Position numbers and translations under genes: made by a program
Shown here: one piece after another, positions 26,140-39,966 of the stretch
Position numbering within the stretch: the stretch's first letter is position 1
How the letters are laid out: every line of letters starts with the position of its first letter
Assembly (NCBI RefSeq): GCF_020882245.1
Contig: NC_083598.1
Location: forward strand, 41,143,858-41,207,857
Reading direction: 5' to 3'
DNA length: 64,000 bases
From: Rhopalosiphum padi
Lineage: Eukaryota; Arthropoda; Insecta; Hemiptera; Aphididae
The notes under the pieces: model-generated
Database searches by the model: none
What the model saw: the letters and a program-made list of their open reading frames with translations, nothing else
Told to the model about the DNA's origin: nothing

Positions 26140-26900
26140 GCTTTGGCCAATTATCCGAGAAAGTTTTTACTGCTGCAGATCGGCGCATTTTAAGAAGCGG
26201 TCCAGTTCCATCTTACCTTTCCTTACGGTACCGTTCTCTTTTTTTTATTATTATTAGTTATAATAATTTAGTTATATTAGTTTTTTTATATTAATAGTTA
26301 TTCATATATCATACAGGACGATCTGTCTAGTGCCAGTTGGCGTATTGTTTTATTATATATAACATAATTACTTATGTGTGATATATTATATTTTGTTTTG
26401 AAATATTATTTGTAAGTTTTATATAGATCGTTTATGACCCTAGTCATCGCCGTCCACAAGCCAAAACAAAGGTAAGTCCGGCGTTGGCGAAACATGTTTA
26501 AACAGTAGTTGTATAGTCAATTCGGCTTATCTGTATTTGAGGCCAATATTGTTTTACCACTGTGCCACTCGGGAATACAATCGGATTTACGTGCATTATA
26601 TGCCAGGTCCAGAGAAATATCCAGATTCAGGTCAAGTGTGACAACTTTGGTATACCCGTATTTATCGGTCGGTTAAAGATGGTAAGGACCCAAAGGAACA
26701 TGTTCACCCTTAACAAATGGTCATCATAACATGATATATTGTAAATTGTAATCTATACGAGAGTGGAAAACCGAAAGGATATGTACGAAACATTTTATTC
26801 AGATGCTTAAAACACATCATACTTCTTTTTCATTCAAAGGCAATGGCCTTTCACTACTCAAAAACATGATCTGTGATTATTGCCGTTTATCGATTGTAAC
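26140..26900. other. Complex unassigned block, possible transposon remnant
   Basis: This block has more balanced base composition than its surroundings. It includes gaccctagtcatcgccgtcc, then caaaggtaagtccggcgttg and gtgccactcgggaatac. Short frames read YVHYMPGPEKYPDSGQV and, in another frame, DLRALYARSREISRFRSS, each ending in stops. I cannot assign it to a family; a decayed retroelement is the most economical explanation. Confidence 0.3.
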
Positions 26901-27696
26901 GTGACTTGCTGCCATTTTAACTATGTATGAGCCGATATAGAACTGATACTTGATGTAGGGTGGTATTAATTTTAACGATATTGAATTTTTTTAATTATTT
27001 TTTTATTCCAAACATTGATATAACAAATATAAAAATCATATCTAAGGCTGATCATAGTATGGGATTATTGTCAATTATAATATTTCAAATGCGATTGTCA
27101 TTTGTTATTATGATCAATAATGTTGTAAAAATAAAATAAATGTCATTCTAATCAAAATCTATCACCTAATTAATTTCATGATATTTTTTAACAAGATCAT
27201 GTATATATATTATATATTTTTAATTTATTATATAATCATGTTGGTAGTTTCAACATTTTTCTCTAAATGTTTAGAAAATGTTTGTTATTTTACATTGTTT
27301 TTAATTTTCAATTATATTTAATAGGTTTCAATTTTTTTTTACTAATTTGCCATTTTCTTTTTTTAAAACTGTTTAATAGGAACATGGTTATTACTTTATA
27401 ATAAATTACTAATTGTTGGTTATTTTGATTAATCTATAATATTATATTATTATGTAGTATTGGTCATGGTATAGGCTAACATTTTTTTTTTAAATATTTC
27501 TATTTTCTATAGTCGATTTTTTATAAATATCATTCTTTATCGCAGAGTATCGGGTATTGTTAAAAAGTGGTACCAATCTATCCCTAAATTTTAAACACTC
27601 GTATATTAGTTCCTACAAAAAATGTAACAGAAATAGATAAAAAATGTTATTACGTAACTCTATTTATTATTTTGGAGAAACATTAGTCGTATTATA

Positions 27697-28319
27697 CAGA
27701 GTGATTCTTTTATCATAAAACACTCATTATTTCAAAAAGTATTCATGTTTTTGAAAACATTTTTTTACATAGTTTCAAGTTAACAACATTTTCATTAAAA
27801 AATTATATTATTAAATATTTTTTATCCTTATATTTTTTTAAGTTTTTTACTTTTTTGAATGACAACATAGAGTTTTAATTTCATATTTCAAAGCAGAATA
27901 ATTTTCTGAGTATTTTGATACATGAAAATCGAATTTAGGACCAGTAGTTTATGAGTTATACGTTTTTAAGTTTCGACAAGCGGAGAAGTGGATAAACATT
28001 TTGCGGGGTAACCCCGTACCACTCCACTCCGCGAATCAAAACTTTAAATACTTATAAGTTATAACTCATAAACTACTCCTCAAAAATTCAATTTTTGTGT
28101 ATCAAACTTAGAAAATTATTTTGCTTTGGAGTATGAAATTAAAACTCTATGTTGTCATTCAAAAAAGTAAAAAACTTAAAAAAATATAAGGATAAAAAAT
28201 ATTTAATAATATAATTTTTTAATACAAATGTTGTTAACTTGAAACTATGTAAAAAATGTTTTCAAAAACATGAATATTTTTTGAAATAATGAGTGTTTTA
28301 TGATAAAAGAATCATCCTG
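27697..28319. mobile_element. 623-bp foldback MITE flanked by TA
   Basis: The two ends are near-perfect inverted copies: the left begins CAGAGTGATTCTTTTATC and the right, read inverted, CAGGATGATTCTTTTATC. The match runs for roughly 270 bases per arm, for example gacaacatagagttttaatt on the left and its complement on the right. The centre is short and GC-richer, near 27985-28035. Both ends abut a TA dinucleotide (27695-27696 and 28320-28321), the target duplication of Tc1/mariner-type transposases. It has no open frame and so is non-autonomous. The right end lies 15 bases from the stop codon of the THEG-like gene. Confidence 0.85.
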
Positions 28320-28334
28320 TAGTTGTACAGTATT

Positions 28335-30380
28335 TTAATCTCTTATGATGGGTCTGGCCAATTGTTTTATTCTTGGAGAACACCGCGCTTTTAAAGCATT
28401 CGGATTGACTGAAAATGCGTTTGTTTTAACTTCAACGGTTTTTGGCGTTTGTCTAACTTTTGGTGTCGACAATTCTTTGATCCTATCTGAAGCTGCGAAT
28501 ATACATAAAAAAAATAAAAAAAAATTGAAATATATTTTCATACAATTTATAGTTAGTTCTTTAAAATTTTCGTTAAAGATTTCGTCAAATTTTAAAATAG
28601 TAATATTATATTTTAATTTAACGCCAAACAAAAGTTTTAATATACATAAAATTTATATTTTTTTTTACCAATGTCGGTGTTTGCAGACCGAAAATAAACG
28701 CTTTTTCAATATATAAGTTACACAATATACACATGTGTATAATGTGTAGAAAACCATGCAAGACACATAATATTTTAAATAAATTAAACTACATTTCGAT
28801 AAACAAACATTTTTGGATTTTAGTAATAAAATAGAACTTTAAAGTGTACAGAGATTTTTAAAAATGTTTATTTTAATCAATTAACATTATATTTTAAGTT
28901 TAAATATTACTATTGAGAGAGTTAAAATACACAAAGGAAAAAATAGACATCTAAATTTAAATGAATTTTTAAGGAAACGTTATACATTGGAACTATTATT
29001 TTATTATTTATACACATAATAATATGAATATTATATTATTTATAATAAAAAGACAACTTAGGTACTAGTTTATAATGTTTTAAATACAGATTTTAATAAT
29101 TTTTAGATTTTTATTTTTGTTAATAAAGAGTTTTGTATAAAACTTGTATAAAACTGTATCAAGTACAATATCTAAATTTAAATACCTACCTATCTCGTTA
29201 AGTATTTTAACCTTTTTCTATAAATAAATATAACTTTCGAGATTTTAATATTATCATGACATTAGTTACCAATGTATTTTTTCGCATTAACGAGTCTATC
29301 TCGTGGATTGTAATTTATATCCATCAAAGTCTGTTCATTTAATTGCTTAGCAACAGCTAAATTTTTAGTTCTTTCACTGGCATTGTATTTTAGAGCTGAA
29401 CTTTTAATCTAAAAACAATTTTATAACTTAATAAAAATAAATATGTCAAACGACAAACAACTGTATTTGTTACCGTGTATAATTCTTCAAATGTCTTTTC
29501 ATTGGTGTTCGGGGGACGATTGGCGGGTTTGGATAACGGCTCTAGATACGTCATAATTTTTCCTAATGGTTTTTTAATTCTTTTCTAAACAAAGATAAAT
29601 TATAGATTATAGTGTAAAACCAAATCAAACAATCCATATATCTAACTGGTGCTAGTGGGCTTGGCGGTGGTCGTCTGGCTGCACCAAATGTTTTAAGTTT
29701 TTTAATATAATTGAGCCATTCAATTTCGGTCAATTTAAAACGTGTTCTTACAATTTTTTCTTTTCTTTGAATTATAAAAAATAGAAAATATACGTAATAA
29801 ATGTATTACTATTAATTATTTATTTTATATGTATATTACGTATCATCTTTGAATGTTCTTGGCTGGGACAGTTCAATTAATCTATCACTAATTGTTTTTA
29901 TTTTATCTTTTCTTGATGATGTAGTTGGTAAATAATAGCTGTCCCAATATTCGTTTTCTATTTTAGGCCACGATAAATATTCTACTCTATCTGTAATTTT
30001 GGCTTTAAGAGCAGCAGGAGAAATCACAAAAGGGCCCTATATATCACATTACCTATAAAGATTTTTACATTTTTATTTATTAATATTAATAATTATAGTC
30101 GACCTCTAGTTCTGGATCTGGCCATGGTCGCAATTTCCTACATATCGGTCTACTTAACAATTCTCTACGAACTAATTGACACAAATAATTGTAATCGGTC
30201 TTCTTATTATGTCTTCGAACTGAACTTGTAGATTTTTTTAGCTATAGATTATAAATATATAAAAAATATATTGTATTATTGTAAACAACTTGTAAATGTT
30301 TTTGATACGCTATTTACCAGATCAATTGAAGATACTCCTAGGGCTCTGAGAAACTGTTTTTCGTATAAGCGGTTCGCCAT
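28335..30380 (-). CDS. THEG-repeat sperm microtubule-associated protein
   Basis: A predicted 307-residue protein from seven exons: 30380-30318, 30241-30104, 30036-29840, 29764-29647, 29584-29474, 29408-29270 and 28492-28335. All six junctions keep frame, though the donors gtcgac (exon 2) and gttaga (exon 4) are weak. It starts MANRLYEKQFLRALG. THEG-type repeats follow: VISPAALKAKITDRVEYL at 71-88, ISDRLIELSQPR at 116-127, SERTKNLAVAK at 220-230, NPRDRLVNAKK near 244, SDRIKELSTPK at 257-267 and SPRIKQLARP at 294-303. In vertebrates THEG (SPMAP2) is a spermatid protein linked to the flagellum; a matching role in aphid sperm is inferred. The protein is basic, with no signal peptide or membrane segment. 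It lies 285 bases downstream of lysozyme A in the same direction. No AATAAA is seen before the adjacent MITE. Confidence 0.85.
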
Positions 30381-30664
30381 ATTTATTTTAAGTAAAATTT
30401 AAATGACCGAAATTTATTAACTATACAATTTGTTTTTATAAATCAAACTCACTATATTCGTTTTTATTGACATTTATAAAATTGTTTCTAAGCAACCATA
30501 CATTAAAATATTTAAACAAAAATAAATTTGTAATAAATTGTATGTATATTAATTATTATATAATGATAATATACTATATAATATTATACTATTCTTATTT
30601 CTATATATTTTTTTGTAATAATATATCCTATATATAATAAAACAACATTTTAATAATAATTAAA

Positions 30665-33600
30665 TTAAGATGAAATACAATTTCTAAAAACTTTATAGTA
30701 TGGAAGTGATGTGATCGGTCTTTCACAATTTGCTTCTCCAAAATAATGTAATCGTACATAATCATCACATGACAGTACGCGATCCTTATTGCAATCCTGA
30801 AAATATTCAATATTAGGTAGGTATTAATGTATTATTGAAGTGTTATTAGTCATTAATTTCTATATTATGTGAAAAGAATATAATTATTATTACGTGTATT
30901 AATTGCACGTATGAAGTATTTATTTTTAAATATTTTTTTTTTTACATGTAGTATTGAACAAAATATTACTCTTGTCTTTATGAATTTAAATGTATGAAAT
31001 TTTACAACTAAAACAGGATAATTAAACTGAAAAGAATTGTTCTAAAAAAAAATAATGGAAATTAACATATATTATGCTGTTTAAATGAAAAATTTATAAT
31101 GCTGTTTATCAGATAATGTTGTACTAAATACTTACATATTATATAGATCATTTTTATAGATAACATTTATTTTGATAAAACACAAACAATTGAGTTAAAT
31201 TAAAATTTTTAAATTAAGTTAGAAACAAAAGTGTCTAATTAATGCTTTGATTTATATATTTGTGGTTTTGTATGACCGATTATTTGAAAATAATATCGTT
31301 TAAAATATATTTTTATTAATCTATACATAATTATATAAAGAATAAAGAATAATAATCTATAAAATTAGTATAAGTAGAACCATAAGCAAAGAATAAAATG
31401 AAAAAGTATTACTTTGTACAAGGTTTAATTTTATGATGAGTTGTGACTTGTGGTTATGTTGTCCACGACTATAGCAATAAACATAATCAATGGATAAAAG
31501 TGTTTTTATATAAAAATAATAGAAAATTTAGAAAATTAAATTTTAAATAAGGGCACTTCTAGTATAGGTAGTTCGCATATACTGTATGTTTGAGAAATAT
31601 ACTTCAAACTATTAACTAAGCGAAAAATTGTACACTGAATATAATTTTCATTTTTAAATAATTTAATTTATAAAACGAAAATTATTTTTAGTAGAAGGAT
31701 ATTTTAAAGTCTATATTATTATGGAGCTATAATAACAGATACCTAAGAACAATGGATTTCTATAAAGGAAGATCAAAATGTTTATAAAATCTGCAATTCA
31801 TTGACTGCCTGATATAAATATCTACGCAAACATCAAAATTTATAATATATTGTGAAAATTAGGCAAATTTAGGAACAGCACTCGATAAAATGTATTTATC
31901 TATTTATTTATTAATGCAAACAAATATTTTATAATAGATTGTAATATAATGCCTTAATATATAATAGTTTGCTCATCTTCTGTAAGCTAGTGCTTCCGTT
32001 AAATATTTTGTGCAGCTTTTATACGTATAGGAAATACAATATTATATATCAGCGCTATAATACGAAAATACATATTAGTTATACTATAAATTATAAGGTC
32101 GATGTTGATAATGTGTTTATAATTAAACGTTTCAAAATACATTTCAATAAGAATTAAACTGCTACATATTGTATTGTTTAAATAATAGTAAATAATGTGA
32201 GTAGGTACCTATATAATCAAAACGCTAAAGGTATAATGGTTTTAAAAATTATAAATGCATTAGACCACATGTGGGTTGAGGTACATTTGTTCAATACTTT
32301 ACACGTGTGTTAAAAATGTGGTTTTATGTATATCTAATATCTATTTCTCTTATCTTATAAACTCGAATACCTTTGCATATCTCTGTATGTACTGATTTAC
32401 AGCTCTCGCTGCGCAATATGGGTCTCTGACGCACCTTTCAAATGCTGAAACGAAAAGTGTTCAAAGTGGTAACGATATAACAATTATATGTCAATACGAC
32501 ACAAGCGCATTATAATGTATTATTATTTTTAACATTTTAAGTATACAACGCAGTACTTACCTCCAATTCGTGTAGGGTCATCCCCTTGAAGTACAGGTGT
32601 ACCAGCGTCTTGCCAATAAACGTCACTCAACAAGAATACACCGCAATATTTAACTTCGTTTTGTTCAATGCATTCGAGTGTTTGATTGCATCCAGAGGAT
32701 GCTTCGCACATACATCCAATACATTTTTCTGTCCATCCAGGTGGGAATTCTTCTGTAAGTGCAATACATTTTTTTAAATGTTTCAGTTCAGTCATATGCA
32801 CACGAAACCAATAGATAGTTGTTGGCGATATTATTACTATAGTTATATTAGAAGTTTTGAAGATTGAAGTTAGTGAACTATTATTGTTAACATTTGAATA
32901 GTTCATTGAATTATACTTTTATACTAACTTAATTGTATTTTATCACTTTGCTATATTATAGTAAATCAATATTTAAAATTTAATAGAATCAAAAACTATT
33001 GGCTATAAGTATTGCACATATTTTTTTCAAATGCAATATTATTATGAATGCTACTTGAATATTTTCGTATGTAGAAAAGAAACTGCTACCTTTTGGGTGT
33101 TGGGACCAATCAATAAAATACAAATAAAAAGGGAGAGGGTTGTATGATGTCGTTAACTTAATGGTATACTATAAATTTGAGCCCGGAAGTTGCTTGCATT
33201 GAATTTCTGAAGTGCGTTAAAGTTAATCTATTATTGATAAAAAAAAACCTTATTTGTTAACTTCAATATACAATAATAATCTCAAATAAAAATTATAAAT
33301 GTAGAAATTAAAGAAAAAAAGGAATAAGACTCTAAACGAAAATAACATTTAAAATTATTATGACATTGTATTTGTATAAAATTAAATAATATATTTAGAT
33401 TATCAGACAATATAACTTATATTTTATAGTTTTATGATTTTTAGAACTCATTAATAAACTTATAATTTGCATAATGATATTACTTTGAATAAGATCATAT
33501 TATTTACAATAAAAATGCAAGATTTTTGTTCTACAATTACAAAAGCCATAACAGTTGTAAAAAGTTCTATAGTCGTGTCATTAAACACAGATGGTACTTG

Positions 33601-36600
33601 ATAGAGGTAGTATTTTTAATAGGTATATATTTAATATATGTATTTTTTAAAATATATTATATTATAATATAACAAAATTAATAAACATTAAAAAATTGTA
33701 AACGAGTGCACTTTACGTTTTTAATTGTTCGATGTATCATCACTATCAAATTTAAAAACTATACCTATCTCGGTAACCCATCTAACATTACTTGTTTCTC
33801 ACATAATGTAAATTCATCATTTAAATTAATTTAAACAGTGTGGCGCTTAGATAATTTCATTAGTGCTTTAAAATATTTTAATGAATTGAATACTATTAAT
33901 TTGTAAAAGGCAATCAGTTCTTTGCATGATAACAACTATTAACATAATATAATAATCTGATAAAGTAATTCACGAAATCAGTATTCTTAATAGTCGTACT
34001 AAAAATATCCTAAGTATATTATGTTAACTTGCGTGTAATTTTTAAATAAAGAAAAACGATTATTGAACAGAAACGGTTTGTAAAAAAGTAAGTGGATGTG
34101 TACCAATTTATTTTTAATTGATTTTAGAACTATTTATTAGCGTATTTGACTATAATTTTTAATATTTTAGTAAATAAATTAGGTACTCTTTCAACATATT
34201 ATTAATATAATTTAAGAAATTTCTAGGGGTGCAACTTTAATTATTTGTTTATAGTGATAATAATAAAGAAAATGGTGATTGGTGGGTGGATTTTTGTATT
34301 ACAATTTATTAATACATCTCGTCAATTTGGATTTTGAAAACATATCACTTAGTCGTGTTTTTGATATAATAAAATGAAAAACTTTATATAAATACAATTA
34401 AATTATTAATTCAAGATAAAATGTCAATATACATTCTTAAATATTTTTTAAAAGTAAGTACCTACTTTATTTATAGTCTGCAGTATTATTTAACTTAAAA
34501 CTTTTTTGTTTTGTTTTGTTTTTATTCCACGTTTTTTTTTTAGACTACTGCCTAAGTAAATTTGAATCATAATATCACGTATGACAAATTGTATGTGTTT
34601 TTAAAATGGTTTTAGTTTTAAAATAATTTATATATTAATGAAATATGTTAAATTATTGTTAAAAATTATTCCTAAAAACTTTGTTTTTTTATACCTGACT
34701 ATAGTTATGTCCATTAAAAATATTTGATGCATAATTTATTTTTAAAATATATATTACACGGTTTCCGCGATTATTATTTATTTATGATGTCTATTTTTAA
34801 TTTTGTTCCGTAAAGTTATTTACATTTTGTAAAGTATAATGAGTATTTGATTCTAAAAGGAAAAAGTTATTTTTAGTTTTTTATCATTGTTATTTATTAT
34901 TAAATTTCAAACAAAAATGAGCACGCCATGCATAATATCATTATTGTACTGCCATAAGTAATGGAATGACCTATACTTACCAATCAATTTTTAAGAACGT
35001 AAAAGAAAATACAGAAGCTAAAAAAAAACAATTAAAAATATTTACCAGCTATCTCATTTTAGTGTCGTTTAAATTGAGTTTGTTATCGCAATTTAGTCTT
35101 AGCATTGTCTGACCCGCTTATCGAAGTTGTAGTTTTTTATGCTTGTAATACAACTAATAACTTTGGAGATAAATTTTTTTGTGCATTGATATTTCAATTT
35201 GATAAAAATTTTCTTACGCGCAACAATAGCAAAAACTATTTGAAATAAATTATCTGGACACCGTATTACAAATTGCAGGCTGCAGTGTATTACCTGTAAA
35301 ATCGAGGCCATAGAATCATTATAACTGGTCTAAAAAGGTATTGGGTGGCCAACCTACCTACCTACTCGTTTTGGTAATGCTCTTAACTGGACGGAAATAC
35401 CCACCACGTTAACAGGATACAACAAACGGACGAAGTTGACAAATTATTATTGCCAACTGTATTATATTATGCGTATTATAGAGCTCTAAGAATTGGCACA
35501 AAGATTGAATACAAAATCAGCGTAAGCGTAGGTAAGGTACACACATTTGCGGAGTAAAACAGTTTTGCTTACTGTTATTTTCGTTATTCGCTACACGCGT
35601 CAATAAAGGATTCAATACCGCTTTGGTTAACACTATCAGCATGATATTATAAAGGTTATAAATAATTAGCTATAGGTACCTACTATAGAAATATTAACTG
35701 TCTGCGGGACGTATGCAATTTTATGATGATTTTTTTTTTGTACAAAACGCGGGGACCTAAGTTTAAATATTGTTTTCTAAATGAAAGCGTCCCACGACGA
35801 GTTATTAATTTAATCGAATGCCGGTGCCAGTATTGTAGGTATTACACAGTATCGTATTATGGGCGTATATCGGTATGTATAACGACGTGACCATTTTAAA
35901 GCCCGCATATACGCATTTTTAATGAAATAAAACATATATTCAATTGAGTACGAATAGTTGATAAAAAAAATAGAGCTTAACATACCATTATATGAAATCG
36001 GTAACTAATAGTTTTAAAATAACTACTCTAATAATTTTTAAAGAATTGAAACAAAATATATACCTAGGCAATATTTTAAAGGTATTATTTAGATAAAGTT
36101 ACCTACACCTGCAGTGGAATATTTATTATAAATATTATAAATATTGTCTTAAAAATAATGACGAAAATTAAATATCATATTCTTATATTATATTATAATT
36201 ATGTATAATAGTGTTAAATATTATTAATTACCCGTTTATTATACTTTAAATATAAATTGGAGCTAAAAAAATTAAAATAACATTTTTTAAATTGAATAAT
36301 ATAAACTTAATGCAATCAAAATAATGACTATACTTAGAACGTTATAGACTAAAGCTATAATTTATTTTATGTTTGTATTATTATATCGAAACTTTTGTGA
36401 CTATTAATGACTTCGTCACAACTAAATATTATTTTCAGTGAAACACTGAAGTTAAGCAATTCGTTTTATGATGGTGACTCAAAATTATAATAACCTAGCA
36501 GTACATAGCAGAATAGCCCACAAATAATATGAGTAAATGAGTAATAAACGTATATAATGTAAAGCATATTAAACCAAATAATAACATTTATAAGTATTGA

Positions 36601-37467
36601 ATTTAAATAATATATAGGCACGTGCAGTGTAAAATTCAAGATATATATTAATCAAAAATTTAGTACAATTATGTACTTTTTTTATTATTGCATTATAATA
36701 AATAATACTATTTTAATACTTATTAGTAATGAATGTTATAAAATATGTGTGTGGGCGAAACTGGAAATTAATGCATATACAATGTTACTAACTTTGGTCA
36801 ACAGTATATTATTATTCATCATTATATTTTCGTGTTACGTGTTTTCAAATGGATATTTGTCTTAGTAAATATTTAAATTGTACAGAATTCTTTTGCAGCT
36901 TACGTTTGAGTTGTATTTTCCCAACATATAACAAATTATATGGTTTAACAACAGGATATACGTCGGATACACATATCCTTGAATCTTTAACTTCTAACTG
37001 ATATTTCATAACTTATTTAATGTTTATGGATAATTTGTTTAACTCAATATTATCTTCTCGTAATATTATATTTTTAAAGTGTTGATAATTATCGTAAAAA
37101 TAATTCACACAAAACTAAATAAACGTTACAGTTTTTAAACTAAAAATAAAATATAAAATAAATTATGCATAGAAAACGAACTATAATTTAAATTAATTTA
37201 AAATAATATTATTTATGTGATACCTAAATATAATTGAATATCTACGTTTATGAGCAATTAATGTTGTAAAAAATATTTCGTTTTTTTAATGAAATGTTGT
37301 TATTAATCCTTGTGATATTTTAGTATGATAGTTTTAAAGTTATAGTTAAATAGGAAATAATTAGATTGTATGAAGAAAAAAACATTACAATTACCTTGTA
37401 AATCGTTTTGAGAGAAAACCAACGTGACGAACACTAACGTTAACAGGAATTGTAGTAGCGCGCCCAT
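30665..37467 (-). CDS. i-type lysozyme A (destabilase family)
   Basis: A predicted secreted protein of 156 residues. Exons 37467-37395, 32752-32561, 32444-32371 and 30796-30665 join in phases 1, 1 and 0. Exon 1 gives a signal peptide (MGALLQFLLTLVF...VFSQ, cut near residue 19-20). The destabilase domain has 12 cysteines, starting CIGCMCEASSGC (35-46), then CGVFLLSDVYWQDAG, and DCNKDRVLSCDDYVRLHYFG near the end. In active i-type lysozymes the glutamate of a C-x-x-E-S-G-C motif and an aspartate about 12 residues on cleave peptidoglycan. Here the glutamate position is Ser43 and the aspartate is not conserved, so muramidase activity is doubtful. Codons are AT-rich, unlike lysozyme C. Aphids are known to have a few i-type and to lack c-type lysozymes. 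The open frame reading upstream of 32752 is intron. Confidence 0.92.
32753..37394 (-). other. 4.6-kb intron 1 of lysozyme A
   Basis: A long AT-rich intron separates the signal-peptide exon from the mature domain. A phrase encoding MASILQ followed by donor gtaata (35311-35294, minus) was seen but is in the wrong phase for the next lysozyme exon. No other exon was supported. Confidence 0.65.
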
Positions 37468-39966
37468 GACATCTAACTGCTTCGACGGATTTTTGCACAA
37501 TGAGTGTCGTATAGATCACACGGGGTAGAAGATACCTAGTGGCTAGTGTTCGCAAGTTGATACTAAAGTAGCCTGGCCTAGGTGTTCTCAAAATGTCCCC
37601 ACCTGTACAATACTTGGAACCATTTCTAGGGCCACCTGTGGTTTGTTTTTCAACACAAAAACCGTACTAATAATAAATGTTATTTGACTCATCTGTCTTC
37701 TATAACATATAATATTGCATAGATTATCACGTTTTTACAGTAGGCAATAAGATTATATGCTTGTATGCGTCACAACCTTAAATATTTAAATATCATGGTC
37801 CCCTGCATGTAACACATAATATATATTATGCACATGATGAGTGATTATTGGCATATATTTTACTAAAATATTCACTTAGTCGTGCCTTTAAAGGAAGGTA
37901 TTAGGTTCAAAATATATTTATGTTTTAAATAGTAGGAAAGTATTTTTCTTAAATCGTATATATTAATGTCAGGTGTTTCGATTCAGAGTTAATACTGTAC
38001 CAGGAGAAAATATTCGTAATATTATGAATTTTAAAATTTGGTCTCATTTAATTGTCCATCGAGTATTAGCCACGGCTATTGAATGTATGACAGACGCAAC
38101 CTTTTACGAAATTACACAAAAAAAAAAATTAAATGAAATGACTAACAGCTATAATTGATAATTATATTATAAATAAAATTATTGTAGTTTGAATATTTTG
38201 ATCAAATATTGAACAATGTATTTACATATACACGTATTAAAATTAATATTGTTCATGTTTTTAATGTTTTACATTAAAATGTCTGATAAAAAGTAGTAAT
38301 CAGGATAAATTACTTCTCTAAACCAAAATTTTTCAATGACAGAATGTTGAAAAAATTGTAATATTTTTTGTACATATACATTTAAAAATAGTATAATTGC
38401 AGTGACCACTGCGGTCTTTCTGTCTACTGAAAATTTTTGATATAGTCTTTCGTCATACTGACAAAATATTATGCTCTTGATGGATAATGAAACAAAATAA
38501 AAGTCGAACAGAGACGGGGCATGATACTCGCATATCCTCTAGTATATTTCTTTCACTAAGCTTGGCGCAACGTAGTGTTGTTTGTATGTATATAATCATT
38601 ATAAATGTGAACGAAATGATAAATAACCGCATATTCGAAAAACGATTCTGAGCGGAGTTCGTGATTTACTATATAGAGTTTATAGTACTCTTGAAAATGT
38701 CCAGTTACTCAAAAAAATATAATTAATCATTAAAAATGTCGAACATTGATTTATTGTATAAAATCTATTAATAATAGTAAGTCTCAATAATTCGAGTTAC
38801 TAATTAAAGAGATGTTAAAAAAAACCCATTTCCGTTAGATTGTATACAACTAAAATTTTTCAAAAATCAAGTAAGTAGTAAAATTACGATTTTTGAATTT
38901 TTTAAATTGTTATGATTGTTAAACACGTATAATTATATTGAATAATCTTAATTTGAAATAACTTAGTCATAAAATTATAAATTAAACGTTTGTCATCTGC
39001 AGGATATATTTTATCAGTTGTAATATTTTAATATTATCAATATTTCGTGGTTTGTATTTAACTATATTATGCCTATTTGATCAGTTATGAATAAAATAAA
39101 AACGTTGTGATGTAAGGAATAGGACTTAAACATAATGTGCTCACTGCTCACATAAACACTCTTCTGAGTTATTGAAATAAACGCCATCAAGGATTTATTC
39201 AAGCCTTTACCGTTTATGTCATCATTATGCATTATTGCGATGTAGGTTCATAAGTTGTACATTTTTTATTCAACCAGTGAGATTAATAAACAAAATAATT
39301 GTGTAATAAGGCACAACATGTATAAGCTTGGCACATTTTTTCAATATAAAGACCAAATAATAATAATAATAATACATTGACATTTTATTAAAATATAAAA
39401 TATCATAAACGATAATAGTAAAGTTTATTATTATAGAAAATAATAATAATATCTTCCTCTTTACCCTTCTCAAATACATATATTAGATTTGCTTGAATTA
39501 AAAAAAACCTGTAGTGACCGCGTAAGACTTTTTTTTGTTTTTGAAGATTAAGTTACTGTTTTTCATGTTAACCGCGAATTAAGATACTATATATGCAGTT
39601 GCCCAACGAGCTGTTACAATAAGTATCCTAAGAAATTAATCTTCAAACATCCGTTATTTGTCTTTGTATTAATAAATAATTTATTTTATAATATTGTATT
39701 TTTTAAAACATAGAAACTAAAACTAATCAAATTAAATTTTTATTACTTTTTAGAATACATAATTGGTATATTTAATATAGTAGATAAGAAATACATTTCA
39801 CAAGAAAATTAAAGATAGGTAGGGTGTTTCAAATTATACGTAGTAGGTGTTTGTTCCATCAATGTTCAGATTATCATCGTTGAGCATATGACAAGATCTG
39901 GACTGTTGGTAGCTGGACAATCCTAATAGTATCTAAGATTGAAATACCAATATATTGTGACGGGAT
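37468..39966. other. Spacer between lysozymes A and B
   Basis: AT-rich spacer containing the promoter of lysozyme A and the 3' end of lysozyme B. AATAAA on the minus strand at 39685-39680 is the nearest canonical poly(A) signal for lysozyme B, about 280 bases past its stop. A family-B repeat fragment lies near 38630-38675. No gene was seen. Confidence 0.55.
38628..38680 (-). repeat. Dispersed repeat family B, copy 2 (inverted)
   Basis: The phrase attcgaaaaacgattctgag is the inverted counterpart of the phrase in the intron of the DPY-30-like gene near 22020. Confidence 0.45.

Noticed and set aside
35294..35311. Minus-strand MASILQ followed by a good donor, as an alternative first exon for lysozyme A
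   Set aside because: It ends in phase 0, while the next lysozyme exon needs phase 1, and it is too short for a signal peptide. The exon at 37467-37395 fits on both counts.
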